64,000 nt of DNA from Candidatus Mycolicibacterium alkanivorans (GCF_022760805.1 NZ_JAIVFL010000001.1:1178001-1242000), one strand, 5' to 3'. Counted from the first letter of the stretch, positions 28,334 through 39,352 are shown. Notes: generated from the sequence alone by a model not told the origin. Made by a program: numbers and translations.

Positions 28334-28882
28334 TCAGCCGTGAGCGGCTGCGGCCTCCTGGCGAGGTGCGCCACCGGCCGAAATCGGCACGGCGACTTTC
28401 GCCTGGCCGGCCTTCTCGAAGTCGAACGTGAAGTTGTAGGTCAGCCCGTTGGCGATCGGCTGGTCCAGGGTCACCACCGCGGCGGTTGCCGGCGCGTCGC
28501 CCATCGGCGTGACGGCCTCCTGGCCGTCGGCCGAACCGACGATCAGCGAGGAGGCGGCCGGGATCGAGGTGGGGCCGGTCACCGACACCGAGCCGATGTC
28601 GGAGGTGATGCCGACCAGCTTGTCGTTGACGTCGGCGGAGGTGTTCACGGCCACGAAGATCAGCGGCACGGTGCGGCCCGGCTTGAGGTAGTCACCGGTC
28701 TGCACGGCCTGGATGAGCACATTGCGCAGGGCGATGTTGTTCACGTTGGCCTTGCTGCCGTTGACCGCCGACTCCTGGCCGGCGGTCTGGGAGATCTGAC
28801 CGGAGCTGCAACCGGTGACAAGCAGGCCGGCGGCGGCCAGGCCGGCGGTCGCTGCCACGAGGCGATTCGTCAAGCGGTTCAC
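28334..28882 (-). CDS. lpqE: LpqE lipoprotein
   Basis: A 182-residue lipoprotein. The GTG at 28882 is supported by AGGAGG seven bases upstream; a longer frame would precede the signal peptide with unrelated residues. The signal peptide (NRLTNRLVAATAGLAAAGLL) ends in lipobox LVTGC. The mature part has the all-beta character of the LpqE/PCuAC-like family, but I do not see the His/Met copper-ligand spacing of true PCu(A)C chaperones, so a copper role should not be assumed. It lies between thioredoxin and carD as in M. tuberculosis (Rv3584). Confidence 0.85.
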   Translation of the reverse strand: MNRLTNRLVAATAGLAAAGLLVTGCSSGQISQTAGQESAVNGSKANVNNIALRNVLIQAVQTGDYLKPGRTVPLIFVAVNTSADVNDKLVGITSDIGSVSVTGPTSIPAASSLIVGSADGQEAVTPMGDAPATAAVVTLDQPIANGLTYNFTFDFEKAGQAKVAVPISAGGAPRQEAAAAHG

Positions 28883-29096
28883 AGCAGCCTCCTGCTTGGC
28901 CGGTGCGGTCGGCAGGCTCTCGCCGCCGCGGTTCAACTATGCAGAGTAGTAGGTACGGTGGCCCCGCGGTAGCTGAGGGTCGCCGTATGTCGCCAGCGGC
29001 ATCTCGAACCGTTGCCAGAACGGGTGTCTGACCACTCGTTTCATGCACGCTTTCGTCGCCGTGTCAACCCCCCATCTTCACCTACGGTGCCCCTGA

Positions 29097-29654
<558 letters not shown>

Positions 29655-29659
29655 CTGAC

Positions 29660-30334
29660 GTGAGGCGATCGGTGACGGAGACGGTCGCGGTCGTCACAGC
29701 GGCCGGTTCCGGTGAACGGCTTGGTGCCGGCATTCCCAAGGCCTTCGTCGATCTCGGTGGCTGCACCATGCTGGAACGCGCGGTCGACGGGCTGCTCTCA
29801 TCGGGCGTCGTGGATCGGGTTGTGGTAGCCGTGCCCGCCGAGTGGGTCGACGAGACCAAAAAGCTGCTCGACGGCCGCGCCACTGCGGTGACCGGCGGCT
29901 CGGAACGTCCGGAGACAGTGCGGCACGCGCTGGCCGTGATCGGGGATCCCGATTTCGTGCTGGTGCACGACGCGGCCCGCCCGTTGACTCCGGCGGACCA
30001 GATCCAGCGGGTCGTCGCCGCATTGCGGGACGGATTGCGTGCGGTCATCCCGGTGCTGCCTGTCATCGACACCGTCAAGGCCGTCGACGCCAACGGGGTG
30101 GTGTTGGGAACCCCTGAGCGGGCCGGTCTGCGCGCTGTGCAGACGCCGCAGGGATTCGAGGCTGCGCTGCTGCGTCGTGCCTACGAGCGGGCGGGCGGTG
30201 CGGTGGTCACCGACGACGCGTCGCTGGTCGAGTTCCTCGGGACCCCGGTGCACACGGTCGCCGGGGACACCCGCGCGTTCAAGATCACCACGCCGCTGGA
30301 CCTCCGGCTGGCCCAAGCCGTGCTGGGCACGTGA
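29660..30334 (+). CDS. ispD: 2-C-methyl-D-erythritol 4-phosphate cytidylyltransferase
   Basis: A 224-residue IspD of the MEP isoprenoid pathway, joining CTP to methylerythritol phosphate. Landmarks are the nucleotide-binding [19 protein letters not shown] near the start, [26 protein letters not shown] and [16 protein letters not shown] 29660 or GTG 29672 may be the real start. It overlaps ispF by 4 bases (GTGA), so the two enzymes are translationally coupled and, with carD before and cysS after, form the conserved mycobacterial run Rv3583c-Rv3579c. Confidence 0.95.
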   Translation: MRRSVTETVAVVTAAGSGERLGAGIPKAFVDLGGCTMLERAVDGLLSSGVVDRVVVAVPAEWVDETKKLLDGRATAVTGGSERPETVRHALAVIGDPDFVLVHDAARPLTPADQIQRVVAALRDGLRAVIPVLPVIDTVKAVDANGVVLGTPERAGLRAVQTPQGFEAALLRRAYERAGGAVVTDDASLVEFLGTPVHTVAGDTRAFKITTPLDLRLAQAVLGT

Positions 30335-30831
30335 CGATTCCCCGCGTCGGAATGGGCACCGACGTACACCCGATTGAGCCGGGCCGGCCCTGCTGGCTGC
30401 TCGGTCTGTTGTTCGACGACGCCGACGGCTGCTCCGGGCACTCCGACGGTGACGTCGCCGTCCACGCACTTTGCGATGCGCTGTTGTCGGCGGCTGGGCT
30501 GGGCGACCTCGGCGCGGTGTTTGGCGTTGACCAGCCGCAGTGGCGCGGTGTTACCGGCGCGCAGATGCTCGCCCACGTCCGCGACCTGGTCACCGACGCC
30601 GGCTTCACGGTCGGCAACGCCGTGGTCCAGGTGATCGCCAACCACCCGAAGGTTCGCCCCCGCCGTGAGGAGGCTCAGCGGACGCTCTCCGAGCTGCTGG
30701 GCGCACCGGTGTCGGTGTCGGCGACGACGACCGACGGCCTGGGGCTGACGGGCCGCGGCGAGGGGATGGTGGCTGTGGCGACCGCATTGGTGGTGGCCCG
30801 TTCCGCCTCGGTGCCGAGCAACGGCGAATAG
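30331..30831 (+). CDS. ispF: 2-C-methyl-D-erythritol 2,4-cyclodiphosphate synthase
   Basis: A 166-residue IspF that cyclises the CDP-methylerythritol phosphate intermediate. The metal-binding residues are visible in [11 protein letters not shown] (Asp and His) and [19 protein letters not shown] (His); GDLGAVF and [17 protein letters not shown] complete the trimer active site. It starts with GTG inside the ispD stop. It is slightly longer than average at the C-terminus. Two consecutive MEP-pathway steps are thus encoded together. Confidence 0.96.
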   Translation: MTIPRVGMGTDVHPIEPGRPCWLLGLLFDDADGCSGHSDGDVAVHALCDALLSAAGLGDLGAVFGVDQPQWRGVTGAQMLAHVRDLVTDAGFTVGNAVVQVIANHPKVRPRREEAQRTLSELLGAPVSVSATTTDGLGLTGRGEGMVAVATALVVARSASVPSNGE

Positions 30832-30850
30832 GCCGGTAAGCTGGCGCGTC

Positions 30851-32251
<1,401 letters not shown>

Positions 32252-33184
32252 ATGGCCGGCAACTCGCGGCGTCGCGGCGCGGTCCGTAAGGCCGGCACTA
32301 AGAAGGGTCCCACCGTCGGGTCCGGCGGACAGCGAAGACGAGGGCTCGAGGGTCGGGGTGCCACACCGCCGGCGCACATGCGCCCGGGGCATCCGGCGGC
32401 CCGCCGGGCCGCCAAGCAGACGCGCAGGCCGGCCAAGCCCACCGACGAGACCGAGATCGTTCTCGGCCGCAATCCGGTCGTCGAATGCCTGCGAGCAGAC
32501 GCCCCGGCGACGGCGCTGTACGTGGCGCTGGGCGCCGAAGCCGACGAGCGGATGACCGAATCGGTCACGCTGGCCGCCGACCGCGGCATCCCCATCCTCG
32601 AGGTGCCGCGCACCGACCTGGACCGGATGAGCTCCAACGGGTTGCACCAGGGCATCGCATTGCAGGTGCCGCCGTACGCCTACGCCCACCCCGACGACCT
32701 GCTGGCCAAGGCCACCAGCGACGTCGAGCCCGCTCTCATCGTCGCATTGGACAACATCTCCGATCCGCGCAATCTCGGGGCGATCGTGCGCTCGGTTGCG
32801 GCCTTCGCCGGCCACGGTGTGCTGATCCCGCAACGACGTTCGGCGTCGGTAACGGCGGTGGCGTGGCGTACCAGTGCGGGCGCCGCCGCCCGTGTTCCGG
32901 TCGCCCGCGCCACCAACCTCAACCGGACGCTCAGGGAATGGTCCGACGCCGGCCTGCAGGTGGTCGGCCTCGACGCCGAGGGTGACACCGTCCTCGACGA
33001 GTTCGACGCGTCGGGCCCGCTGGTGGTGGTCGTCGGTTCCGAGGGCAAAGGGCTCTCGCGACTGGTGCGGCAGAACTGCGATGCGGTGGTGTCGATCCCG
33101 ATGGCCGGACCGATGGAGTCGCTCAACGCCTCGGTGGCCGCCGGTGTGGTGCTGGCCGAGATCGCCCGCCAGCGCCGCCGATAG
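32252..33184 (+). CDS. rlmB: TrmH/SPOUT-family rRNA 2'-O-methyltransferase
   Basis: A 310-residue protein. The first 65 residues are basic and low-complexity ([17 protein letters not shown]), then comes the substrate-binding domain ([18 protein letters not shown]) and the knotted SPOUT domain with [34 protein letters not shown] and [20 protein letters not shown]. These are the three TrmH-type motifs that bind SAM. The target is most likely 23S rRNA Gm2251, by similarity to RlmB, but other rRNA or tRNA sites are possible. It directly abuts cysS. Confidence 0.88.
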   Translation: MAGNSRRRGAVRKAGTKKGPTVGSGGQRRRGLEGRGATPPAHMRPGHPAARRAAKQTRRPAKPTDETEIVLGRNPVVECLRADAPATALYVALGAEADERMTESVTLAADRGIPILEVPRTDLDRMSSNGLHQGIALQVPPYAYAHPDDLLAKATSDVEPALIVALDNISDPRNLGAIVRSVAAFAGHGVLIPQRRSASVTAVAWRTSAGAAARVPVARATNLNRTLREWSDAGLQVVGLDAEGDTVLDEFDASGPLVVVVGSEGKGLSRLVRQNCDAVVSIPMAGPMESLNASVAAGVVLAEIARQRRR

Positions 33185-33233
33185 GCAGACTGCCACTAGT
33201 CGTCGACGTCCGGGCGGCCGATCTCGAGCCGCA

Positions 33234-33992
33234 TCAGATGAATGCCGCCAGCTCGATCCCGTCGGCCAGCAGGCGTTTGCGCACCGCGGTGGCGATCTCC
33301 ACCGCACCTGGTGAATCACCGTGAACGCAAACGGATTCCACCTCTACCTCGATGGTCGATCCGTCGGCTGCGGTGACCCGGCCGGAGGTCACCATGGTCG
33401 CGACGCGTTCGGCGATCTGGTTGGGGTCGAGCAGCACGGCACCCTTCTCCCGACGGGAGACCAGCTGCCCGTCGGGGCGGTAGGCGCGGTCGGCGAAGGC
33501 CTCGGCGACCGTGCGCATGCCGAGCCGGCGGGCTTCCTCGAAGAAGACGGAACCGGAAAGCCCCAGGACCGGCATACCCGGGTCGACGGTGTGGACGGCC
33601 GCGGCGACGGCGCGGGCCTGATCACGGTTCTTGACGATCGTGTTGTACAGCGCCCCATGGGGTTTGATGTAGCCGACGGCGGATCCTGCGGCCTGTGCCA
33701 GTGCCTGCAAAGCCCCGATCTGATAGATCACGTCGGCGGTCAGCTCTTCGGGATCGACGTCGATGTAGCGGCGTCCGAAGCCGCTGAGGTCGTGGTAGCC
33801 GACCTGGGCTCCGATGCGCACACCGGTGGCCGCGGCGGACCGGCAGGTGGTGGCCAGCCGCACCGGGTCGCCGGCGTGGAAGCCGCAGGCGATATTGGCG
33901 CTGGTGACGATCTCGAGCATGGCGTCGTCGTCGCCGAGCTCCCAGATCCCGAAGCCCTCGCCCAGGTCTGCGTTCAAGTCCACAGATGGCAC
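33234..33992 (-). CDS. pxpA: 5-oxoprolinase subunit A (LamB/YcsF family)
   Basis: A 252-residue PxpA. Family landmarks are VDLNADLGEGFGIWELGDD at the start, TSANIACGFHAGDP, GAQVGYHDLSGFGRR and YIKPHGALYN. With PxpB and PxpC it hydrolyses 5-oxoproline to glutamate; the partner genes are not in this window. It lies 19 bases after the last gene of a metal ABC transporter on the same strand, so it may be co-transcribed with a zinc-responsive unit although its usual role has no link to zinc. Confidence 0.88.
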   Translation of the reverse strand: MPSVDLNADLGEGFGIWELGDDDAMLEIVTSANIACGFHAGDPVRLATTCRSAAATGVRIGAQVGYHDLSGFGRRYIDVDPEELTADVIYQIGALQALAQAAGSAVGYIKPHGALYNTIVKNRDQARAVAAAVHTVDPGMPVLGLSGSVFFEEARRLGMRTVAEAFADRAYRPDGQLVSRREKGAVLLDPNQIAERVATMVTSGRVTAADGSTIEVEVESVCVHGDSPGAVEIATAVRKRLLADGIELAAFI

Positions 33993-34011
33993 TCCGCCAG
34001 CCTAGTGGGCG

Positions 34012-34878
34012 TCAGGCTGCCGCCGGGTCGTGATGTCGTCGGCTGATCGCCCAGCACACCAGATAGATCACGAACGAGATGGTGGTGACGAACACCGACA
34101 CCGGTACACCGGGCGCCAGCGACAGCACGATGCCGACCACCGCCGAGACCTCGGCGAACACCACCGACGCGGCGATCACGGCCACCGGCGAGCTGAACAC
34201 CCGCGCAGCGGCCGCCGCCGGCGTGATCAGCAGCGACATCACCAGCAGCGCCCCGACGATCTGCACGCCCTGTGCGGCGACCACGCCGACCAGCGCGGCG
34301 AACACGATGCCCAGCACCCGCACCGGGACCCCGCGCGCGGCGGCCACCTCGGGGTCGGCGGTCGCGAACAGCAGCGGCCGGTAGCTGCCTGCCAGCGCCG
34401 CGATCACCAGCACCGTCACCGCCACCAGCAGTGCCAGCCCGGAGTAGCCGACGCCGACGATCTGCCCGGTCAGCAGGGCGAAGCTGGTTCCGGTGCGGCC
34501 CGGGTAGAGGTGGATGAACAGCACGGCGAGGCCCAGCCCGAACGCCAGCACCACGCCGATCGCCGAGTCGCGTTCGCGGGCCCGCTGGCCCAGGACGCCG
34601 AACAGGATGGCGGCCAGCCCGCAGCCCAGCAGCGCGCCGATGCCGACGTTGAGACCGGCCAGCAGTGCGAACGCCGCACCGGTCAGCGACAGCTCGCTGG
34701 AGCCGTGCACTGCGAACGACATCTGGCGCATCACGATGAAGGGCCCGATCAGGCCCGCCACCAATGCCAGCAGTGCGGCCGCGATCAGGGCCTGCTGCAC
34801 GAAGTCGCGGCTGAGCAGGTCTGAGGTGATGTGGAACGAGAACAGGTTGTCCAGCAGGTGCGAGAGCTTGTCAGTCAT
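34012..34878 (-). CDS. znuB: Zinc/manganese ABC transporter permease
   Basis: A 288-residue ABC-3 family permease with about eight hydrophobic segments, among them LIAAALLALVAGLIGPFIV, LLGCGLAAILFGVLG and LVAVTVLVIAALAGSY. The segment AVHGSSELSLTGAAFALL is typical of the metal-transport permeases. It sits in the cytoplasmic membrane and forms the translocation path. It overlaps the ATPase gene by 8 bases, so the two are coupled. Substrate is inferred to be zinc from the operator upstream of the operon. Confidence 0.88.
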   Translation of the reverse strand: MTDKLSHLLDNLFSFHITSDLLSRDFVQQALIAAALLALVAGLIGPFIVMRQMSFAVHGSSELSLTGAAFALLAGLNVGIGALLGCGLAAILFGVLGQRARERDSAIGVVLAFGLGLAVLFIHLYPGRTGTSFALLTGQIVGVGYSGLALLVAVTVLVIAALAGSYRPLLFATADPEVAAARGVPVRVLGIVFAALVGVVAAQGVQIVGALLVMSLLITPAAAAARVFSSPVAVIAASVVFAEVSAVVGIVLSLAPGVPVSVFVTTISFVIYLVCWAISRRHHDPAAA

Positions 34879-35683
34879 GGGTGTGCCCCAGGGTGTGCCC
34901 GGACTGGTCGAGGTGTTCGCCGACGACCACGTAGCGGCTTCCGACCTGGACGACCTGGATGTCTGCTTGGTACAGCTCCGAGAGCGTCTCGGATGTCATG
35001 ACCTCGGCTACCGTGCCGATCCGGAATCGGCCGTCGACGAGGTAGATGACCCGGTCGACGTACGGCAGCACGGGGTTGACCTCGTGGGTGACGAACATGA
35101 CCGCGGTGCCGGACTGGCGGCGGCGGTCGATGAGCTTGGCGACCAGCCGCGCGTTGGCTGGATCCAGGTTGAGCAGCGGCTCGTCGCACAGCAGCAGGAC
35201 GGGGTCGCTGGCCAGCGCCTGCGCGATGCGCACCCGCTGCAGCTCGCCGCCGGACATCACGCCGACGGCGACTTGGGCCAGCTTGAGCGCGTGGACCTGG
35301 GCCAGTGCCCGGTCGACGGCCTCGCGCCGCCGGATCCGCTCGCTGCGCCGCAGCGGCGCCACACCCCAGCGGTGCCCGTCGACTCCGAGGCGAACCAGAT
35401 CCTGTCCACGCAGGCTCAGGCCGCGGTCGACGGCGCGGTGCTGAGGTACGTAGCCGATCCGATCGCTGCCCGCTTCGATCGGCCTGCCCTCGATGGCGGC
35501 GGTGCCGGCACTGAGCGGAAGCTGGCCCAGCAGCACCTTGAGCAGCGAGGTCTTGCCGGTTCCGTTCGGGCCGAGGATGGCGATGAACTCCCCGGCCGAC
35601 ACCGTCAGGTCCAGGTGGTCCCACAGCACCCGGTCGCCGAAGGCCAATCGGGCACCGGTCAACGAGACGACTTCGGCAGCCAC
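34871..35683 (-). CDS. znuC: Zinc/manganese ABC transporter ATPase
   Basis: A 270-residue ABC ATPase. Walker A is ILGPNGTGKTSLLK, the signature motif MSGGELQRVRIAQAL, Walker B LLLCDEPLLNLD and the switch His is in FVTHEVNP. It powers the adjacent permease. The Q-loop region is YVPQHRAVD. It follows the binding-protein gene by 9 bases and overlaps the permease gene, giving the order binding protein, ATPase, permease. Confidence 0.9.
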   Translation of the reverse strand: MAAEVVSLTGARLAFGDRVLWDHLDLTVSAGEFIAILGPNGTGKTSLLKVLLGQLPLSAGTAAIEGRPIEAGSDRIGYVPQHRAVDRGLSLRGQDLVRLGVDGHRWGVAPLRRSERIRRREAVDRALAQVHALKLAQVAVGVMSGGELQRVRIAQALASDPVLLLCDEPLLNLDPANARLVAKLIDRRRQSGTAVMFVTHEVNPVLPYVDRVIYLVDGRFRIGTVAEVMTSETLSELYQADIQVVQVGSRYVVVGEHLDQSGHTLGHTHD

Positions 35684-35692
35684 AATCAGTGA

Positions 35693-36610
35693 TTATCGGT
35701 TTTGCTGCAGTGCGCCCGCCAACCGGTTGGCGGTATCGCGCTGCCAGGTCAGGTAGTCGCTGCCCGCGGGCAGTGTCTCGGTGACGTCGACGAGGGGAAC
35801 GCCGGCGTTCTGGGCGGCGGCCTGAACCTGCTTGGTCACCGCGGTCACGGTCTGGTTGTTGAACACCACGGCGGCCACCTGACGGTTCTTGATCAGGTCG
35901 AGCATGGCGGCGATGTCGACGGGTGCGGGGTCGGTGTCCTGTTCCACCGCGCTGGCGAATCCCGCCGGGGTCTTGTCGGTCAGGCCGGCGGCGACCAGCA
36001 GGTAGTGGGCGACGGGTTCGGTTGCCGCCACGGCCGCACCGGGATGTGTTGTGCGGATGGACTTTTCGGTGTGTGCGATGGCGTCGGCGCTGCGGTTGAA
36101 GTCGGCTGCGTTGTTCTTGTAGTCGGCGGCGTGGGTGGGATCGTCCTGAGCCAGCCGGTCGGCGACCGCGGCGGCAACGGCTTTGGCGGTGCCCAGGTCG
36201 TAGAAGACGTGCTCGTTGGCCGGGCTGGGTTCACCGGGTGCGGCCGCGTGCAGCGAGTAGGCGTTGACCGAGGCCACGGCCGGGTGGTCGGCCAGGACGT
36301 CGTCGACCCAGTGGTCGTAGCCCCCGCCGTTGTAGACCACCAGCGTGGCGTCGGAGATGGCGGCCGCGTCCGACGGGCTGGCCTCGAAGGAGTGCGGGTC
36401 GGCCGAGGCGTTGGTGATGATCGAGGTCACCTTGGCGTGGTCGCCGGCGACCGCATGCGCGATGCTGCCCCAGACGTCGGTCGAGGCGACGACGGTGGGC
36501 ATCGTGGACGGGGCGCCGGCCCCGTCGTTCTTCGCACCGCCACATCCGCTCAGCCCCGCCGACAGCACCAGTGCCGAGAGCACCGCAACCGCACCACCGC
36601 GCAGGATCAT
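35693..36610 (-). CDS. znuA: Zinc/manganese-binding lipoprotein (cluster A-I)
   Basis: A 305-residue substrate-binding lipoprotein. The signal peptide (RGGAVAVLSALVLSAGLSGC) has lipobox LSGC. Metal-binding positions of the TroA/ZnuA fold are suggested by ASADPHSFEASPSD (His), PANEHVFYDL (His) and TEPVAHYLL (His). No His-rich loop of the long ZnuA kind is present. ATG 36610 is preferred; a GTG one codon earlier is possible. It is the first gene of the transporter operon, downstream of a palindromic operator matching the mycobacterial Zur box, so zinc repression is likely. Confidence 0.88.
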   Translation of the reverse strand: MILRGGAVAVLSALVLSAGLSGCGGAKNDGAGAPSTMPTVVASTDVWGSIAHAVAGDHAKVTSIITNASADPHSFEASPSDAAAISDATLVVYNGGGYDHWVDDVLADHPAVASVNAYSLHAAAPGEPSPANEHVFYDLGTAKAVAAAVADRLAQDDPTHAADYKNNAADFNRSADAIAHTEKSIRTTHPGAAVAATEPVAHYLLVAAGLTDKTPAGFASAVEQDTDPAPVDIAAMLDLIKNRQVAAVVFNNQTVTAVTKQVQAAAQNAGVPLVDVTETLPAGSDYLTWQRDTANRLAGALQQNR

Positions 36611-36633
36611 CACTTCCGCCTCACCGTCTAATA

Positions 36634-36658
36634 CAAATGAAAACCGTTTCCAATAACT
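36634..36658. promoter_or_regulatory. Candidate Zur box before the zinc transporter operon
   Basis: On the minus strand the sequence reads TTATTGGAAACGGTTTTCAT, a near-palindrome (TGRAAA-NNN-TTTYCA) matching the form of mycobacterial Zur operators. It lies 24-48 bases upstream of the binding-protein gene and between it and the divergent LacI-type gene. Zinc-loaded Zur would repress. Inference from pattern and position. Confidence 0.6.
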
Positions 36659-36710
36659 CTAGTGCATTTCTGCCGGGTTCGCGCAAGCTGATGCGCTAGC
36701 GTCACAGAGC

Positions 36711-37811
36711 ATGTCCAGAAGTCCCGCGCCGCGGCGCCGGGCCACCCTGGCCTCATTGGCGGCCGAGCTGAAGGTATCGCGCACCACCATCTCCAACGCC
36801 TACAACCGGCCCGATCAGCTGTCGGCCGATCTGCGTGCGCGGGTGCTGGCCACCGCCAAGCGCCTGGGCTACCCTGGGCCGGATCCGGTGGCCCGCTCGC
36901 TGCGGACTCGTCGGGCCGGTGCCACCGGGCTGCTCATCACCGAGCCGCTGACCTACTCGTTCAGCGACCCCGCCGCGCTCAATTTCGTTGCCGGGGTAGC
37001 CGAATCGTGTGAGGAGGCCGGCCAGGGGCTGCTTCTGGTCGCCGCCGGTCCGGGCCGCAGCGTGTCCGATGGCACCAATGCGGTGCTCTCGGCAGGAGTG
37101 GACGGCTTCGTCGTGTACGCCGCCGCCGACGACGATCCCTATCTGCAGACCGTTCTGCAACGACACGTTCCGGTGGTCGTGGTCGACCAGCCCAAACATG
37201 TCCCCGGGGCCTCCCGGGTGGGGGTTGACGACCGGGCCGCGATGCGCGAATTGGCCGACTACGTCGTCGGTCTGGGCCACCGCGAGATCGGCCTGCTGAC
37301 CATGCGGCTCGGCAGTGAACGCCGGGCCGGCGACGAGAGTTCAGGCCTCGTCACGCCGGACCGGTTGCAAAGCTCGCACTTCGGTGTCCAAAGCGAGCGG
37401 ATCGCCGGTGTGCGCGATGCGATGGCCGCGGCGGGGCTGGATCCCGACCGGCTTACCCTCGTGGAGAGCTACCAACATCTGCCCGCCTCGGGTGCCAGCG
37501 CCGCCGAACTGGCGCTGCAGACCAACCCGCACCTCACCGCGCTGATGTGCACCGCGGACGTGCTGGCGCTCTCGGCGATGGATTACCTTCGCGCCCACGG
37601 CATTTACGTTCCCGGCCAGATGACGGTCACCGGATTCGACGGTATCCCCGACGCGCTGAGCCGGGGTCTGACCACGGTGTCTCAGCCGACTCTGGAGAAG
37701 GGCAAGCATGCCGGGCGGCTGCTGCACAACCCGCCGCGCGGCGGACTGCCGGTCATCGAGGTCCTTCCCACCGAGCTGGTTCGCGGGCGCACCGCCGGGC
37801 CGCCGGCCTAG
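36711..37811 (+). CDS. LacI-family transcriptional regulator
   Basis: A 366-residue regulator. The N-terminal HTH is ATLASLAAELKVSRTTISNAYNR with hinge-helix-like SLRTRRAGATG, followed by a periplasmic-binding-protein-like effector domain (GLLITEPLTYSF, VDGFVVYAAADDD, RVGVDDRAAMRELADYV, VTGFDGIPDAL). It is positioned as M. tuberculosis Rv3575c. The effector and target are unknown; sugar response is the family norm. It diverges from the metal transporter operon, sharing a 100-base intergenic region with the Zur box, and converges on otsB with 3 bases between. Confidence 0.88.
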   Translation: MSRSPAPRRRATLASLAAELKVSRTTISNAYNRPDQLSADLRARVLATAKRLGYPGPDPVARSLRTRRAGATGLLITEPLTYSFSDPAALNFVAGVAESCEEAGQGLLLVAAGPGRSVSDGTNAVLSAGVDGFVVYAAADDDPYLQTVLQRHVPVVVVDQPKHVPGASRVGVDDRAAMRELADYVVGLGHREIGLLTMRLGSERRAGDESSGLVTPDRLQSSHFGVQSERIAGVRDAMAAAGLDPDRLTLVESYQHLPASGASAAELALQTNPHLTALMCTADVLALSAMDYLRAHGIYVPGQMTVTGFDGIPDALSRGLTTVSQPTLEKGKHAGRLLHNPPRGGLPVIEVLPTELVRGRTAGPPA

Positions 37812-37814
37812 GAA

Positions 37815-38582
37815 CTAGGCGCCCAGCCACTCACGCCGGATGTCGTGCAGAACCTGAAGGGCAACCGCCACGTCGTCGGGTGCATCGACCCGGTAGGCGG
37901 CCCGGGTGTCGCCCGAACCGACCTTGACTCCGATGTCGGCTCCGCTCAGCCGGCGAAACGCCTTCTCGTCGGTGACGTCGTCGCCGAAGAACACCACCGC
38001 GTCCGCCTCGCCCCGACGGCGCAGCAGCTCGATCGCCTCGCCCTTGTCGGTGTCGATCACCGCGAACTCCCGCACCGCCTTGCCCTCGGTGACATGGACG
38101 TCCCAGTCCCGGACCGCGGCCAGTGCGGCGTCGAGGGCTTCCTGGGCATGTTCGGGCGCGGCGTTGCGCACGTGGAAGGTCACGCTGACGGGCTTGGTCT
38201 CGATGGTCGCCCCCGGGTACCGCGCGGCCAGTGCGGCCATCGTCTGCTCGAGGTCGACCAGCAGCGCTCTGGCGGAGTCGTCGATGGCGTCGAGGAAGGT
38301 GGCGTCGAACTCCGATCCGTGGCTGCCCACCAGGTGGACTTCGGCCGGCGCCCCGGACAGTTCGGTCAGGTCACGGCGCGCCCGCCCGGAGATCAACGCC
38401 GCGGTGGTCTCCCGCAACGCGGCCAGCGCGGCCAGCGCCTCGGCCGCCGACGGGATCGGCCGGGCGTCGGACGGGTTGGAGACGATGGGTGCGACGGTGC
38501 CGTCGAAGTCGGAGGCCACCAGCAGGCGCGGGACCCGCGCCACGTCGGTCAGCGCACGGTGCAGATCGTCGGGGAGAGCCAC
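37815..38582 (-). CDS. otsB: Trehalose-6-phosphate phosphatase
   Basis: A 255-residue HAD-superfamily phosphatase that turns trehalose-6-phosphate into trehalose. HAD motif I is LLVASDFDGTVAPIV, motif II appears in TTAALISGR, and motifs III/IV in DTDKGEAIELLRR and DAVVFFGDDVTDEKAFR. It is the compact single-domain form, shorter than M. tuberculosis OtsB2. GTG 38582 follows kstR by 5 bases on the same strand, so the two may be co-transcribed. The matching synthase otsA lies 4 kb away; in M. tuberculosis these loci are far apart, so the deletion has brought them together. Confidence 0.9.
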   Translation of the reverse strand: MALPDDLHRALTDVARVPRLLVASDFDGTVAPIVSNPSDARPIPSAAEALAALAALRETTAALISGRARRDLTELSGAPAEVHLVGSHGSEFDATFLDAIDDSARALLVDLEQTMAALAARYPGATIETKPVSVTFHVRNAAPEHAQEALDAALAAVRDWDVHVTEGKAVREFAVIDTDKGEAIELLRRRGEADAVVFFGDDVTDEKAFRRLSGADIGVKVGSGDTRAAYRVDAPDDVAVALQVLHDIRREWLGA

Positions 38583-38587
38583 CGGTT

Positions 38588-39250
38588 CTAGGGCGTGCAC
38601 GCGTCGCCGACGAGCAACCGCACCGCGAGGTCCAGACGTTTGCTCACGTCGGTGGCCGAGGCCCGCCGCGTGAGCCACGCCAGCAGGTTGGACAGCCACA
38701 CATCGGAGATGACCCGGGCGATGTGGTACTGATCCTCGGTCGGCTCGCCATCGCTCATAGCGCGCGCGAACATGCTGTCGATGATCTTCTCGACGTGATC
38801 AACCTCGCCGGCCGCAGAGGCGTCGGCGAAGACGTAGGCCCGCGTCATCGCCTCGGTCAGCAACGGGTTGCGCTGCATGGCCCGGTTGAGCTTGCCCATC
38901 ATGAAGTTGAGTCGCTGAAACGGGGTGCCGCCGGCGACGGCCGAGCGGTCGGTCTTGGCGTCGATCCGGTCGAACTCTCGGGCCAGCGCCGAAACCAGCA
39001 GGTGCACCTTGGACGGGAAGTAGCGGTAGAGCGTGCCGACCGCCACGTCGGCGCGATCGGCGACCGCGCGCATCTGAACGGCCTCGTAACCGCCCTTGGA
39101 GGCGATCGCCGCGGTCGCGTCGAGGATGCGCTCGCGGCGTTCACGCTGGGCTTCTGAACCGAGTTCCGATTCGGCGAGTACTGACACCGGCATCACCTCA
39201 CGCCGCTGCGACCCTGAACCGGCCGACGACTTCTGCGCGGGCGACGACAT
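38588..39250 (-). CDS. kstR: KstR, TetR-type repressor of sterol catabolism
   Basis: A 220-residue TetR regulator. The DNA-binding domain is RERRERILDATAAIASKGGY followed by MRAVADRADVAVGTLYRYF. The C-terminal ligand domain matches KstR, which binds 3-oxo-cholest-4-en-26-oyl-CoA type thioesters and controls a large lipid/cholesterol regulon. ATG 39250 is preferred over upstream starts. A near-perfect KstR operator lies 85 bases upstream. The usual neighbouring catabolic genes are gone, so the retained protein must act at other sites if it is functional. Confidence 0.92.
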   Translation of the reverse strand: MSSPAQKSSAGSGSQRREVMPVSVLAESELGSEAQRERRERILDATAAIASKGGYEAVQMRAVADRADVAVGTLYRYFPSKVHLLVSALAREFDRIDAKTDRSAVAGGTPFQRLNFMMGKLNRAMQRNPLLTEAMTRAYVFADASAAGEVDHVEKIIDSMFARAMSDGEPTEDQYHIARVISDVWLSNLLAWLTRRASATDVSKRLDLAVRLLVGDACTP

Positions 39251-39334
39251 GGTTAGGTCAGCTCCTTCCGTGAGCGCTCGTGGAAAACGATACGCATCGC
39301 TATCGTGCGTCGCGCCTTTTGTCCTGCCGGCGCT

Positions 39335-39352
39335 ACTAGAACACGTTCTAGT
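39335..39352. promoter_or_regulatory. KstR operator
   Basis: ACTAGAACACGTTCTAGT is a palindrome with a two-base centre and contains the KstR consensus TNNAACNNGTTNNA. It lies between kstR and the fadE-like remnant, where the KstR site is found between kstR and fadE34 in M. tuberculosis. It should still allow autoregulation of kstR. Confidence 0.85.
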
